From Aurelia coerulea (lineage: Eukaryota > Cnidaria > Scyphozoa > Semaeostomeae > Ulmaridae), in the NCBI GenBank assembly GCA_039566865.1, contig CM076959.1, forward strand, positions 17,468,501-17,532,500: DNA of 64,000 nucleotides, read 5' to 3'. The notes beneath the pieces were generated by a model, which was not told the origin of the DNA, did not search any database, and saw nothing but the letters and a program-made list of their open reading frames with translations. A program made the translations under genes and the position numbers. Below are positions 49,560 through 61,400 of the stretch, piece by piece; position 1 is the first letter of the stretch; the number at the start of each line of letters is the position of its first letter.

Positions 49560-49840
49560 CAATTTATTTACAGTTGGCTAGAGAGATAGCTGATGCTAAT
49601 AAAGGCCAACTCTACCCTATTTACAATGTCTGAAATTAGGCTATATTATACAAATGCGGCAGTTACATCCGGATCCCTTCCAACTTCTGATTTTAATTTT
49701 GAATTCATCATCACTTTTCGCAGCTTTATATTGGTCTGGAAGCCGATTCCAAACCATGCTACCCCTATACGAAAGAGACTCGTTTCCATATTTATTGGTC
49801 CTGGTTTTAGGAAGTTGGAGGAGATCGTTTATTCTTAAGT
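49560..49840 (-). pseudogene. LINE 3' end: reverse-transcriptase C-terminus
   Basis: The minus frame to TAG (49643-49641) reads LLQLPKTRTNKYGNESLSYR, GSMVWNRLPDQYKAAKSDDE, FKIKIRSWKGSGCNCRICII. It has the YRG-(S/A)-x-x-WN-x-LP signature and, like 37765-38128, a RSW-x-G-x-x-C-x-C-x-x-C terminus. 5'-truncated. Intergenic between HORMAD and the MOB2-like gene. Confidence 0.85.
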
Positions 49841-50267
49841 TAATGGAAGCATTTTTCTATTGAAGAACTCCCACAGAAAGGAGGGGTTTCCAGAAGCAAA
49901 TGGCGCTGTCGGCAGTCACAATGGACATGGACTAATACTGCGGCTTTACTCTCCTCCGCCGGTTTCTAGTTCAGCAGTCCACGGTCCTCGGTTTCGTAGT
50001 TCTGTAGTCCATGGTTACGTGGTCCGTAATTTAGAAATTAAGAATAGGAAGGCAAAGAAACAACATGAATTACGTTTCATTTAAATCTGACTCAGTTTGA
50101 ACATTTTACTGTCTATAATCTGAAAATGAATACAAATCTAAAATTGAAAAATTTACCAGATCTTCGAAATGAATACGAAAACCATCAATTTCAAAGTCAA
50201 GTCACATTTTTAAGAGAAACTGTGCCGGACAGTTCATCAATGTGTAATCAACAAGAAGAGTAAGGTA

Positions 50268-50728
50268 GGCATGTTGTAAAAACCGGACCCTAAGACCCTA
50301 GGACCCTTGAGATCCCTAGGACCTTTAAGTATAAAAAATGAAAAGGACCCTTAACACCAGAGGGACATCACCAAGACAAACAATAGATCAATGTCATCTA
50401 GCTGTCCAACAAGAGGCTGCGTGTTGTATGAGCTTCCCATCTTTCATCCTACGAACTTTCGTCCGTTTAAACTAACGTCAGGATGCCTTTATTCATGCAG
50501 AAAGTCTTTAAAATAACACAATAGGAGATACTCAAAATAGTACTTCTTCATGGTATAAACCCTCCTGGCATTGGTTTGAAAGAGTGGAAGTTCATGGGAT
50601 GGAAGAGGGGAAGTCAATGATACACAACTTCCTCATTATGACACTCTGGTGTTAAGGGTCCTTTCATTTCTAGTACTTAAAGGTCCTAGGAGTCTCAGGG
50701 TCTTAGGGTCCGGTTTTTACAACATGCC
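50268..50728. mobile_element. 461-bp long-TIR element with perfect 10-bp TSD (Mutator-like)
   Basis: GGCATGTTGTAAAAACCGGA, CCCTAAGACCCTAGGACC and their inverted copy form ~95-bp arms. GAGTAAGGTA at 50258-50267 and 50729-50738 is a perfect duplication. The arms are themselves made of AGGACCCT-type words. No coding. Confidence 0.92.
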
Positions 50729-50738
50729 GAGTAAGGTA

Positions 50739-51281
50739 CGATAAATCTATTTTATGGGTGGTGTAACTTTTGGAACGGCTGTGATACACGTGCAGTCCAT
50801 CAGGCTACTGACAGAGAAGGGTGGCGTGCTCTTGTAATGGCCACAACAGTGCATTGAGGCACTACTACCAAACCATTTCGGGGTTTTTGGTCCCTTTTTG
50901 GTAAATTTCTCTTTAGTTTGTAGGTTTCAATATACCATTACAATCTCCAGAATACCATTGAAAATTTGAAGACGTTAGCAGTTTTTGAGTATATGCCTGG
51001 ACATGGATTTACTGAGAACAAGAGTGCTCTATTTCTAGAACATGAGCCCGTGCATTCCGGTTTGAATACTTTACGTTTCAAGATGATGCGTTTCATGGCT
51101 GTTTCAATCAAATCTAAATGTTCATAAAAATCCCTTTCGTAAGGAACCCGAATTGAAATTTTCAAAAGTAGCTCTTTGAGGGAAGACTGCATCGCACATT
51201 TACAGCGCCCATGTGATGTCGCAACACAAATATTAAGTTCTCAAATGAAATGGTTCTGGAAGCAGTATCAGCCTACTTTGC
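50739..51281. other. Intergenic; no feature supported
   Basis: Only scattered short frames (e.g. minus 50938-51192) with no domain or splice evidence. Confidence 0.4.
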
Positions 51282-51807
51282 AGCATAGGTTCCAAATCTT
51301 TAAAAAAGGTTGGTGTAAAATTCAGTTACTCATTTCTTTGAACTGAATAAATTCAAAGAAACTTTAGCTATTTCTCTATAATTCTACCTTTGGACTTTTC
51401 CGAACTCTTCAATATCCTCAGAATTAGAGGTTTTTTCTTCTTTTTCAAGAATTCAAGAAAAAATTTCAACAAAATTTAAAACCATCGTAGTTTCTAAGCT
51501 GTTTGGCGCAACATGAAATAATTTCGAAGAAAACCATAGTTTATGGATGTCTACAATATGGTATCAAGCAAAAGTCCGTCACTTTTCTGGTTTATGATTT
51601 AGAAATTTGATGACGTCACACCCTCAAATGCGTTGCAATGTAACTTACGCTGAAATTTCGAAAAATATTCAAAAATTTTGAAAAGTCCAACGGCAGAATT
51701 AAAGATAAGTAAGTAAAGTTTGTTTCAAGCCACTTAGTCCGAAGAAATTGATCACAGAATGTTACACCCACTTTTTTACACCAAGTCAAAGATTTGGAAG
51801 CTATGCT
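51282..51807. mobile_element. Complete 526-bp family A foldback with perfect 9-bp TSD
   Basis: AGCATAGGTTCCAAATC start, CAAAGATTTGGAAGCTATGCT end. CTACTTTGC at 51273-51281 and 51808-51816. Confidence 0.92.
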
Positions 51808-51891
51808 CTACTTTGCAATAACCCTACCAATAAACCAGACTTACTGCATTCGTTCTTTATTTGGTCGGTTCTGAGCAGAGTGTTCTAAGGG

Positions 51892-51953
51892 GTAGCCTGA
51901 CTCACAGAACCAAACGAGATACGAGTTTATCATTTGGTCTGTGAGTCAGGCTA
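51892..51953. repeat. 62-bp hairpin
   Basis: TAGCCTGACTCACAGAACCA and TGGTCTGTGAGTCAGGCTA are perfect or near-perfect inverted copies around a short loop. Confidence 0.8.
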
Positions 51954-52446
51954 TCTCAGGGGTGAATAGGCTACACATTGTAAATTTTTGGCCCTTCTAC
52001 ACAGGAACGAAACTTTGCTGCAGATAACGGCTAAGAATAATAAGTTACGAGTTCCAAGTTACAAAGATGAGGGTATCGATCATTCGAAAAATTTACGAAC
52101 AATTTTTGGCGGAAAAGATTTTTGGGATTGTTCCAGAAAGCAAAAGGGCTTTGCAAAGGCATGCGTAATATTTATAGAGTTCCCATGATAAGGTGGTCCA
52201 GCTGATTCCCACTCCCTTTTGTTTCTGTGGACCGCGGGCTTACTCTGTATAGTAGCATGTTTTGGTAATATATTTCGACCATGGAAAGCGGAGTGAAAAA
52301 ATTGGACGAATGCAATAAGTCTACCAACAAACATTACATTACACTGCCGTTAATAAATCATTATTTCTAACCAACAAACATTTAACACTCATTCATCAGG
52401 CTAGCATGCTATTCTAATCGAGGCTGGCAATCAGATGGAGGCCAGG

Positions 52447-55400
52447 TCATAAGTTGAACGCTTGTACAAGATCTTCTAGTGTTTGAATTTCTTTCGAATC
52501 AATTAAAGTGTGTTCCATTTGAAAGTACATAAAGTGGACAAATATAGTGTTTAAATGAAGCAGTTCACCAAGTTCGACGATACTGTTAAAGTGACTTGTG
52601 TATATGTGACCCATAACGTGAAACATTAGCTTGAATATCTTTTTGACTGTTGTTAGAAAGTGAGGTGGAAATTCTTGGTCTGAAAAAGAATTTAGACACA
52701 ATTATATACGGTACAAGAAAGTTCAACGAGTCATTGTCACTCAAAGTCACCACCATCTTCGTGATCATTTTGAGTAAACACTCTTTAGTTTGGCTCATAA
52801 TGTCTCCCTCGATCCAATATTTGACAGTGCCAGAATTTAAACTAAGCCCGGCTTTAGTCTTTTTCATGAACCTTCCTGATCCTCCAAACCAGGTTTGTAG
52901 GTTTGTAGGGTTGTTGCGTCTCTGAGTTAAACGTCAAAATAGTGGTCGCCTCTCAAGATAATAAATGAAATTAACTGTGTTAATGAGTTTTGAATTTTCT
53001 TAACTGAAATCGTAATCTAATTTCAGTGATGATCAGATGCAGAAAATATTTACCTTAACGGTAAAGGAAGACGAAACTATACTTAATGAGCTAACACTGA
53101 AACTTTTTAATTCAATTGATGACAACAGCTGGAAACGAATGCTCTATTAACAGTCTTAAACATTAAAATGTATAAAAGTTTCAAAAACGATAACGATTCT
53201 AAAATCGACAGGTTATGGTTATAGTATATTTAAAGGGGCTCCGTCGCCAAATTTCGGTCGAGACAGTGATTTTGAATTTTTTGATGGGCAATATCACACA
53301 GACGTTGACTTTGTTGTTCGAAAATGAAAGCATCAATTTGAAGATAGATCTTTGTACTTCACAGAGGAAAAATCCAAACATTTAGATCTCTTACGATTGC
53401 TTGGATATAAGTGGATTTGTAACAAGCATTTTTGGTGGCTTGGGTGAAGCTACCAAACAAATTGCAGAAAACAATGGAGAACAATGGAGGTGTACGGTGT
53501 TTACAGATTTGTTTATAGTTTGGTGACGGAGCCCCTTTAAGATCTCAAAATTCTTATAAATAACGACCTGTCCAAGAATTTTGTTTCACTAAAACGGCCG
53601 AAGCCCACATGATAGAAAGTAATCCGTACGTGACTTCGCCTAGAAACTATTGAGCAAAATAGGAGTATCAATAGTTTATTTACATTCTTGGGAGCTGATT
53701 TCTTTGCTTTAAGTAGAGGAAGATACGAATTAAAGGTTGAAAGAAGTAAGACCGAATGAGGGGATCCAAGAACAAAACTTTAACAAATTGCTTCTGTCCA
53801 AGACACAAAATGAAGCAACTAACGTATAGAGTCTCTTATCAAAAAAGAACATAAAAGGTTCGTTATCATTAAAAAAGCTCTCATTCGAGCCCCCACCCCC
53901 CAGATACAGATCCAAACGCTGCCTACTTACCATATTTTGTTGGAAACGTAGAATCATCAGTGACCAGCTTTTCTACACTAACTATGACAAGTTCGACGTA
54001 TTGATGTGCGGACATTCGAATCTTCTTGCCTCTGTCGTCAACCCAAGTAAAAGATCTGCAAAAATGAATTAACAAATTATTACATTGCTACAAAGAGAAA
54101 TATAAACACGAAACAAGCACGAGTACAGTTGGTTCATTTCTCGACGATTCAAAGAGCAACCTGGGATTGAAACGCTTATTTTTGTTGTTTCCGTTGCTCA
54201 ATCACGGGTTGTAGGATAAATTGACGCTCTATGAATGAACTAAGTTGGTATGGCATAAAGAATATAAATAATCTTGTCTCCTTCTTGTGTTTGTCTTTAT
54301 CTTTACCTTCTGGGGCAGCAAATCTGGGGCAGCTTCTTTCAGGTCTAGCACTGCAGGCATTCACTTAGGCCTTCTCGTTGTTTAAAATAACCGCGAAAGT
54401 CCCAAATTACAAAATCTCGTTCTGGTTTGCTCTAGTATTTTAGGCATTGTAGCTACGAAGGAGCAAACCAGAACGGGGTTCATGCTTACACGGTATTGCA
54501 ATATTTCTAATTTTGTAAAAAAAATTTGGTAACCTATACAACTAGAAACTTGATGTAGAGACGTTGGACGACAAAAATACTGAGATATATCTTAACAAAC
54601 TGCAGCCTTTCGGACTTTGTGTCCTCATCAGAGTGTGATTTCGAATGAATTTAAAGCGGGTGTATATAGAAGCTTTTATGAGGAAATTCTAGACGTGTGG
54701 ATTATGAAGCATGACGTAAACATTTAATTAAGGGAGGGCGTGTTCCTCTTTGGACAATTTTTCTTCTCTTTAGGTTTCTTTCTTCCGTCTGCTCTTATAT
54801 ATTACGAAGAGAAACTGTTCAATTACGGAAACGCCCTTCCAAAATCTTAATTAAATATTTACGTCATCATAATCCTCACGTATAGAATTTCCTCATATAA
54901 GCTTTATATACCGGTGACCCAGAAAAAAGTGACCCAACGCAATCTGTTATAGAAAAAAACAATAAGTGGCCGATTGAAGTATACGAGTATTTTTGGTAAT
55001 TTTTTTCGGCAAGGTCAGTTTCCCGAATGAAGGACTTCGAGGAAATTGGCATGCTTGAAATTCTCAAAAAGTAGTCAAAAAAGGGGATAAATTTAAAGCC
55101 ATTTCAGATCTTCAAAAAAATGAGGGGCGTGTTTCATAGCAGCCTGGGAATATTTTTAGGTCCCTAAGGACTATAAACATGTCCTGAAAACTTTCGACTG
55201 AGTTGCCTATTCCCAGGCTAAAATGAAACACGCTCGTCATTGCATTGAAGATCTGAAGTGGCTGTGAATCGATCCACTGTTTTGGACGACTTTTTTGAGG
55301 ATTTCAGGCATATCCTTTTCCTCGAAAACCTTAACTCGGGAAATTCAATGTGCCAAAAAAACGGCAAAAAATACTCGTAACGTAGGCTAGTCTTTTAGCG

Positions 55401-58400
55401 ACAGAACAATGTTTGAAGCATTTCAATCGGCCACTTGATTCTTTTTCCATAACACACTGCGTTGGGCCACTTTTTTCTGAGTCACCCAGTACACCTCCTT
55501 GATAATTTATTCATTTATTTATTCATTGGAAATCGCACACTGATGAGGACTCATTCAACCTCTCTACATCTAGACTTCCTCCAAGTCTCGTTCGTTATCC
55601 TATTCGGGCCTACTCGGCTGGTAGTGAGCTGCGAAGTGGAGCAAGCGAATCGAGCAGAAACCGAGTAGGCCTACTTTCGCAGCGACCGAGTAGGCCTGAA
55701 TAGCATAGGTTCCAAATCTTTATCTCGGTGTAAAAAGGTGGATGTAAAATTCAATGACCTATTTCTTATGATTGAATGGCTTGAAAAAACTTTAGATACT
55801 TATCTATAATTCTACCGTTGGACTTTCCAAAAATTTTGAATATTTTTCGAAATTACAGCGTATCTTACATTTCAACTCATTTGAGGATGTGACGTCATCA
55901 AATTTCTAAATCATAAACCAGAAGAGTGACAGACTTTTGCTTGATACCATATTGCAGGCATAGATAAACTTTGGTTGTCTCCGAAATTACTTCATGTTAC
56001 GTCAAACGGTTTAGGAACTACGATGGTTTTAAGTTTCTTTGAAATATTTTCTTGAATTCTTGAAAAAGAAGAAAAACACTCTAATTCTGAAAACATTGAA
56101 GATTTCAGAAAATCCCAACGGTAGAATTATAGAGAATTAGCTGAAGTTTCTTTGAAGTCGTTCAGTTCAAAGAAATGATCACTCAATTTTACACCAGCCT
56201 TTTTAAAGATTTGGAACCTATGCTGGCCTGAATAAGACAACGAATGAGACTTGGGGAAAGTCTACTCTACATCAAGTTTCTAATGTTGCATATTGCTATA
56301 GCTTAATGTATACTTACGCGGTGCCCGTACTGACAGTATTACACGTGGATGATGTGCAATAGTCTGTTATTGTTGAATATATTTGATTGATGTGATTATA
56401 AAATGATAAAGCTGCCAAATAGAAAGAGAAAAAAGCGTTATTGAGGTTTACACAAGAAAGTGAATAGAGTAAGGCCCCGTTTACACTATAGCGGATAGCT
56501 ATCGTCAAGCCGCGATTTTTGTATTGGACAGGAGTGCTGTTTACATCACACCAGAGCTATCCAATACAAGACGCTCCAACAAGGGTAGATTTTGTAATAC
56601 AAGAGCAACAGTTGCGTTTGATTGACACCTCATTCAAAGCGATTAGCGACTGTACACAAAGGAAATTCTCTCATCCAGTAATTCAAAACAAACATAGTCG
56701 CAAAAGTTTCCCCGAAACTAGTAGGGCAAACTCTCGCCTTGTGCAAGCGAAGGGTTGTTTTTAAGAGAAGTTGTGTGCTCATAACGAAAGAAGAAGGGTA
56801 AAGCTAAAGATCTGCATGGCGGATTTTGTTTGTTTCATTCAGGAGCTATCAAAAGCGATGAGCGATTGCAGACAAAGGAAATTATTTCAACCAGCAATTC
56901 TAATAAACAAAGCTGCAAAAGTTGCCCCGAAACCCAGGTAGCTAGTGCGATCGTTGTGCATTCCAGAAATGGTTTTTAAGAGTAAACATGAGCATATATT
57001 GAAAGAAGAAAGATATATCTAAACATCTACCTCGGGCATTCTATTTGGTTTGTTCAGAAGCTGAGCAGTAAGTGGTTTAATTGCACCCAAAAAATATTAG
57101 AATTAAATCGCCTCCCAATGTTTGACTTCTAAAGCAAACAAATAAAATGCCCGAGACAGATGTTTAGATGTATCCTTCTTCTTTCGATATATGCTCATGT
57201 TTGCTATTCAAACAATTTCTGGAATGCACAACAAAACGAGCTAGCTACCTGGGTTTCAGAAAAAAATTTGCAGCTGTGTTTGTTTTGAGTTACTGGTTGA
57301 GAGAATTTCTATTATCTGCATTCGCGAATCGCTTTGAATTCAGGTGTCAACAAAAGCAACAGATGCTATTGCGTTACAAAATCTGCCCTTTTTCGTTGGA
57401 CGTAAATCATCGTACCCTGAAAAGGAACTTGGTACTTTGCTGTAAAACTGCTGAGGAAATGTTTTGATATCTTGATTTTTTTCAAAATGACAGCAATTTT
57501 TTGAAAAAATTCAGGGAAAATTTCGAAAAATTTAAGTCATTGTAAATCCTAAACCAATAGAAGAAAAATGATATAACCCACCAGAAAACCATAGTTCATG
57601 AAGGTCTACAATATGGTGGCAAGCAGATTATACTCACTGTTTGTAGCTAGCCATTCATTAGTGTCAACCCCAGCGGGTACAGGCACCGTTTCACGCAGTT
57701 CATCTTTTGATATTCGATCTAATAATTGTCCTTTATATTTATCTAACAGATATGCTTTTCCTTTCTCTTTATTTTCTTCAGCAACTGGCTTTCTTGTGCT
57801 TGCTCCTAGGCGATTTCTCCTGCAAGAAAATGAAGAAGATAAAGTTGAAAGCGGTATTAAATAGGGGAATTGGAGATTGTTACTGTCTAGTCATCTTTTC
57901 ATGCGTAGAGCTATAGAGAGTGTTTCAGAAAAAAACGCAACCCAACTACAATTAAAAATCTTGGAAAGATGATAAGATTTTACCGGGTGTCCCAAACAAA
58001 TGTATACAGATTTGGTTCACTCCAGTGATGTGAATTTAACTTTAACCAATGGCTAATCACTCTCAAAATGTTCCTCAATAGTTAACTTGAACATAGATAC
58101 CTCTTTTGTCGGTATTGGTGCTTTGAGAGCAGAAATATCTATCTTGAAAGCTCAAATTTGCGTTCACTTGCAAACCAGAGCTTTTATTTTGGCCTAAGCA
58201 AATTTCTGAAGCACATCGAAATTAAGAACTGAAATTAATGAAAAATTAAGAAACTTCCCAATGGGTGACTGGGGGTGACTTCTGGTAAACAGAATAACGT
58301 AAGATCTAATATTGTTCAAATTTTATCAAGGCTATTGTTGATTTATACGCTTTGCCTTAATAAATTGCTTAGGCCAAAAGGCTAAAGCTCTGGTTTGCAG

Positions 58401-61400
58401 GAAGAGGCAAATATGAGCTTTCAAGATTGATATCTCTGCTCTCAAAGTACCAATATCAACAAACGAGGTATCCATGTTCAAGTTAACTATCGAGGAACAT
58501 TTTTAGAGTGACTAGACATTGATTGAAGCTAAATTCACAGCGCTGGAGTCAACCAAATCCGTATACATTTTTTTGGGACACCCGGTAGTAATGTAATGTA
58601 TACCATCTGAAAGAACAATCTTTCTTTTATCTAATGATATGCAGTTAGGATACATTTATGGAATTATTGATCATTTAATTGATGTTGTAGTAAGTATGCC
58701 CTATTTCAAATGCAACATGCTGTAAGAGCAAAGTCAAGACATTTTTTATCGTAAAAAGGCTTTTTGTCGAAGGCTTATATATGCTTAGATTCCCTTTAAT
58801 TACAAATGACGTCCTGGGGTTAGGTTGAAAACAACAATCTTGCGGACGTTCAAATCTTACTCAACAACTTTTAACATCTTGCCACATTTTAGCAAAACAT
58901 TAACAGAACACAAATATTGATTTATTTTCAACCACAAAGCAATTAATCCATTAATCTCAGCCGGTTGGAGATATATCTTTGAACTGGACTGATGCTAAAA
59001 TTAGTTTTGCTTATTAATAAACAAAGGACCGCAACAGGTGGATTGGGTTTGATTATCAATCAGAAATAGTTAAAATGAAAAAGATGGTTTCATACTGGAG
59101 TGTGAAAATTTGCAAAATAAAAAAAGAGTTGCCATTGGCAAGGAAAACAAACTGAATAAGTCCAAAGTTCATCAAGGTCCAGGCCCTGGAAAACATGCAG
59201 CACTGATGCTGATCTTTCTAGCACACAAGAAACGAATCTAAGAAAATAAGTCGGTAAAAACATGGTAAAAAATGCAACAGATGGTTTCATTCTGGCGCGT
59301 CAAAATTTGTCAAATAAAAGAGTTGCCATTGGCAAGCAAAACAAACTGAATAAGTCCAAAGTTCATCAAGGTCCAGGCCCTGGAAAACATGCAGCACTGA
59401 TGTTGATCTTTCTAGCACACAAGAAACGAATCTAAGAAAATAAGTCGGCAAAACATGGTAACAAATGCAAAAGATAGCATATAGGTAGTTGTGCTTGACC
59501 CGCAGTTGTGCCGGCTTCGCACAGCCTACTGTGGAGGAGCAAGCGTAAGAGAAATCGAGGCCTTTCGTTAACTCCTACACAGAGCTATATACATTATTCC
59601 TCCGCAAGTACATATTAGTTGCAGCGCTACTGCATATTGCAGACTAACCAACTACAATCCTAGCCAAAAGAAGGTGGGACGTTGGCAAAATTCAGTGTTT
59701 TCATGATGTTTCCTGAAATATCGAGGCGAAAACAAACGTTTAGAGCCTCCTCATCCCCCCTCCCCCTAATTCAATGTTGAGAAGGTCGAATGGCGTTTGA
59801 TTCAAGCAACATTGAGAAAGGGGGAGCGGGGGGCACGTAATCAAAAACCGAAGTAGTGCAATTTTGTGGTTTGTCTTGTCCCAAGTATTTTGGCCAAGAT
59901 TGTAGATCCTTTTAATTAAATAAATATTACACAGACATGAAACTTTAAGTAGTGGACCTTCTTCCTGATCAATTTTAGTGAGAAAATTTTGCAACATTTG
60001 TCTGTTGGACTAAAACATGATTGGGCCCCAGAAAACTCCAAAATACCCAGTCCAGCGGAGACGTTTTTAAAGAATTCACATTTCAACTTCATAATCACAA
60101 ACTCATAACCATAGTGTTACGGCAGATAGAACTAAAGATTAATAATGTGAACACCCCGCTAGCACGTGTAGGAAAGCAACCTGTGGCACGGTGGTAGGTT
60201 GACTTCCTTCCAGAGCAGATGATTTTCACCATGGTCACCGCATTACGTAGCAGTCTGTGGTGCGACCTCTACGGGGGAGGACAAATTGAAGAAAGGACAA
60301 GACTAATTACGTAGAAGATGCTTTGTCATGCAAGAGCTGGACTGAGATGGACATAGAGACCAGGCGGTGAAAGAGGGAATCGTCCCCCAAAAGCGAAATT
60401 TATGAGACCACCTGGATTTGGTCAATTTTGGGGCGCTGATTCCGAATATCGATGTTATACGGGCAATATCCGGGAACTACAGCCTCGTTTTGGCGATTGA
60501 AGTCTTGCATGCGACTGTTGTAGCCACAGTGACTGAAGACACAACTTAGTGTAGTATAATCTATAAATCTAGAGTAACAAGGTCCACCCCGCTTTTCTCA
60601 GGCCAGTATCTACTCTTGATCGAAAATTGTGTAAAAATGGCTGCGTATACCTTTCAACAACAAAGTTCACCCCACTATTTTAGGCTGGCGACACTAAGCT
60701 TTGTTCAGTAGAAATATAACTCTGTCAGGCCCTGATAAGCTAACCGAAGGAACTTCGACTGTCTAGCATAATGTGCTCCCCCGTAAAATAACTCAGTGCA
60801 GCAATGAGAAAGGCAAAGTCCATCAAATTCTTCCACCTGCAAAGATAAATTGAGCTTTCGCGAAGTCGACACCATTTCAAATCCCTTCTACTTCCGCTAA
60901 ATTCTTACGTGCATGCAGGGGCTAATACCCTGCGAGATTTCTTCTGTGTTATGGTCTGAATATGGTCTGAAATATGAAACATTTTCCATGGAGATGAGAG
61001 GGAGATGAACTACAAGAACTGAGGCAGTAGCAGAGGGGCAAAAGCAAGTTAGGGCTAGTGTTTGGTCCTTTCCTCAATTTTTTTCTGCCCCGTAGAGGTC
61101 GCACCTGAGACGAGTTGGAGCAGCGACCCTTAGCTGTGCAGTGAAAGATTGCTTTCTTCAAAAATTATTTTCGTAAGAAATGTTTTTCTCTGGGATGTTT
61201 TGTGCGCCTTTACTTGTCATACACGTTTTTTTTTTTATAAGAAACTGGTTTATAAGAAACTAGTACTACGATGACCAAAAAATTAAGAAACTCTAGTACT
61301 ACGCTCAAGAACAGTTAAGAAACTCTAAAACTTTATTTCTTTGTGTCTCTCTTATTATATGTCTTTCTAACAAAGGTACATTCGTCTTTTCTTGACTTTT

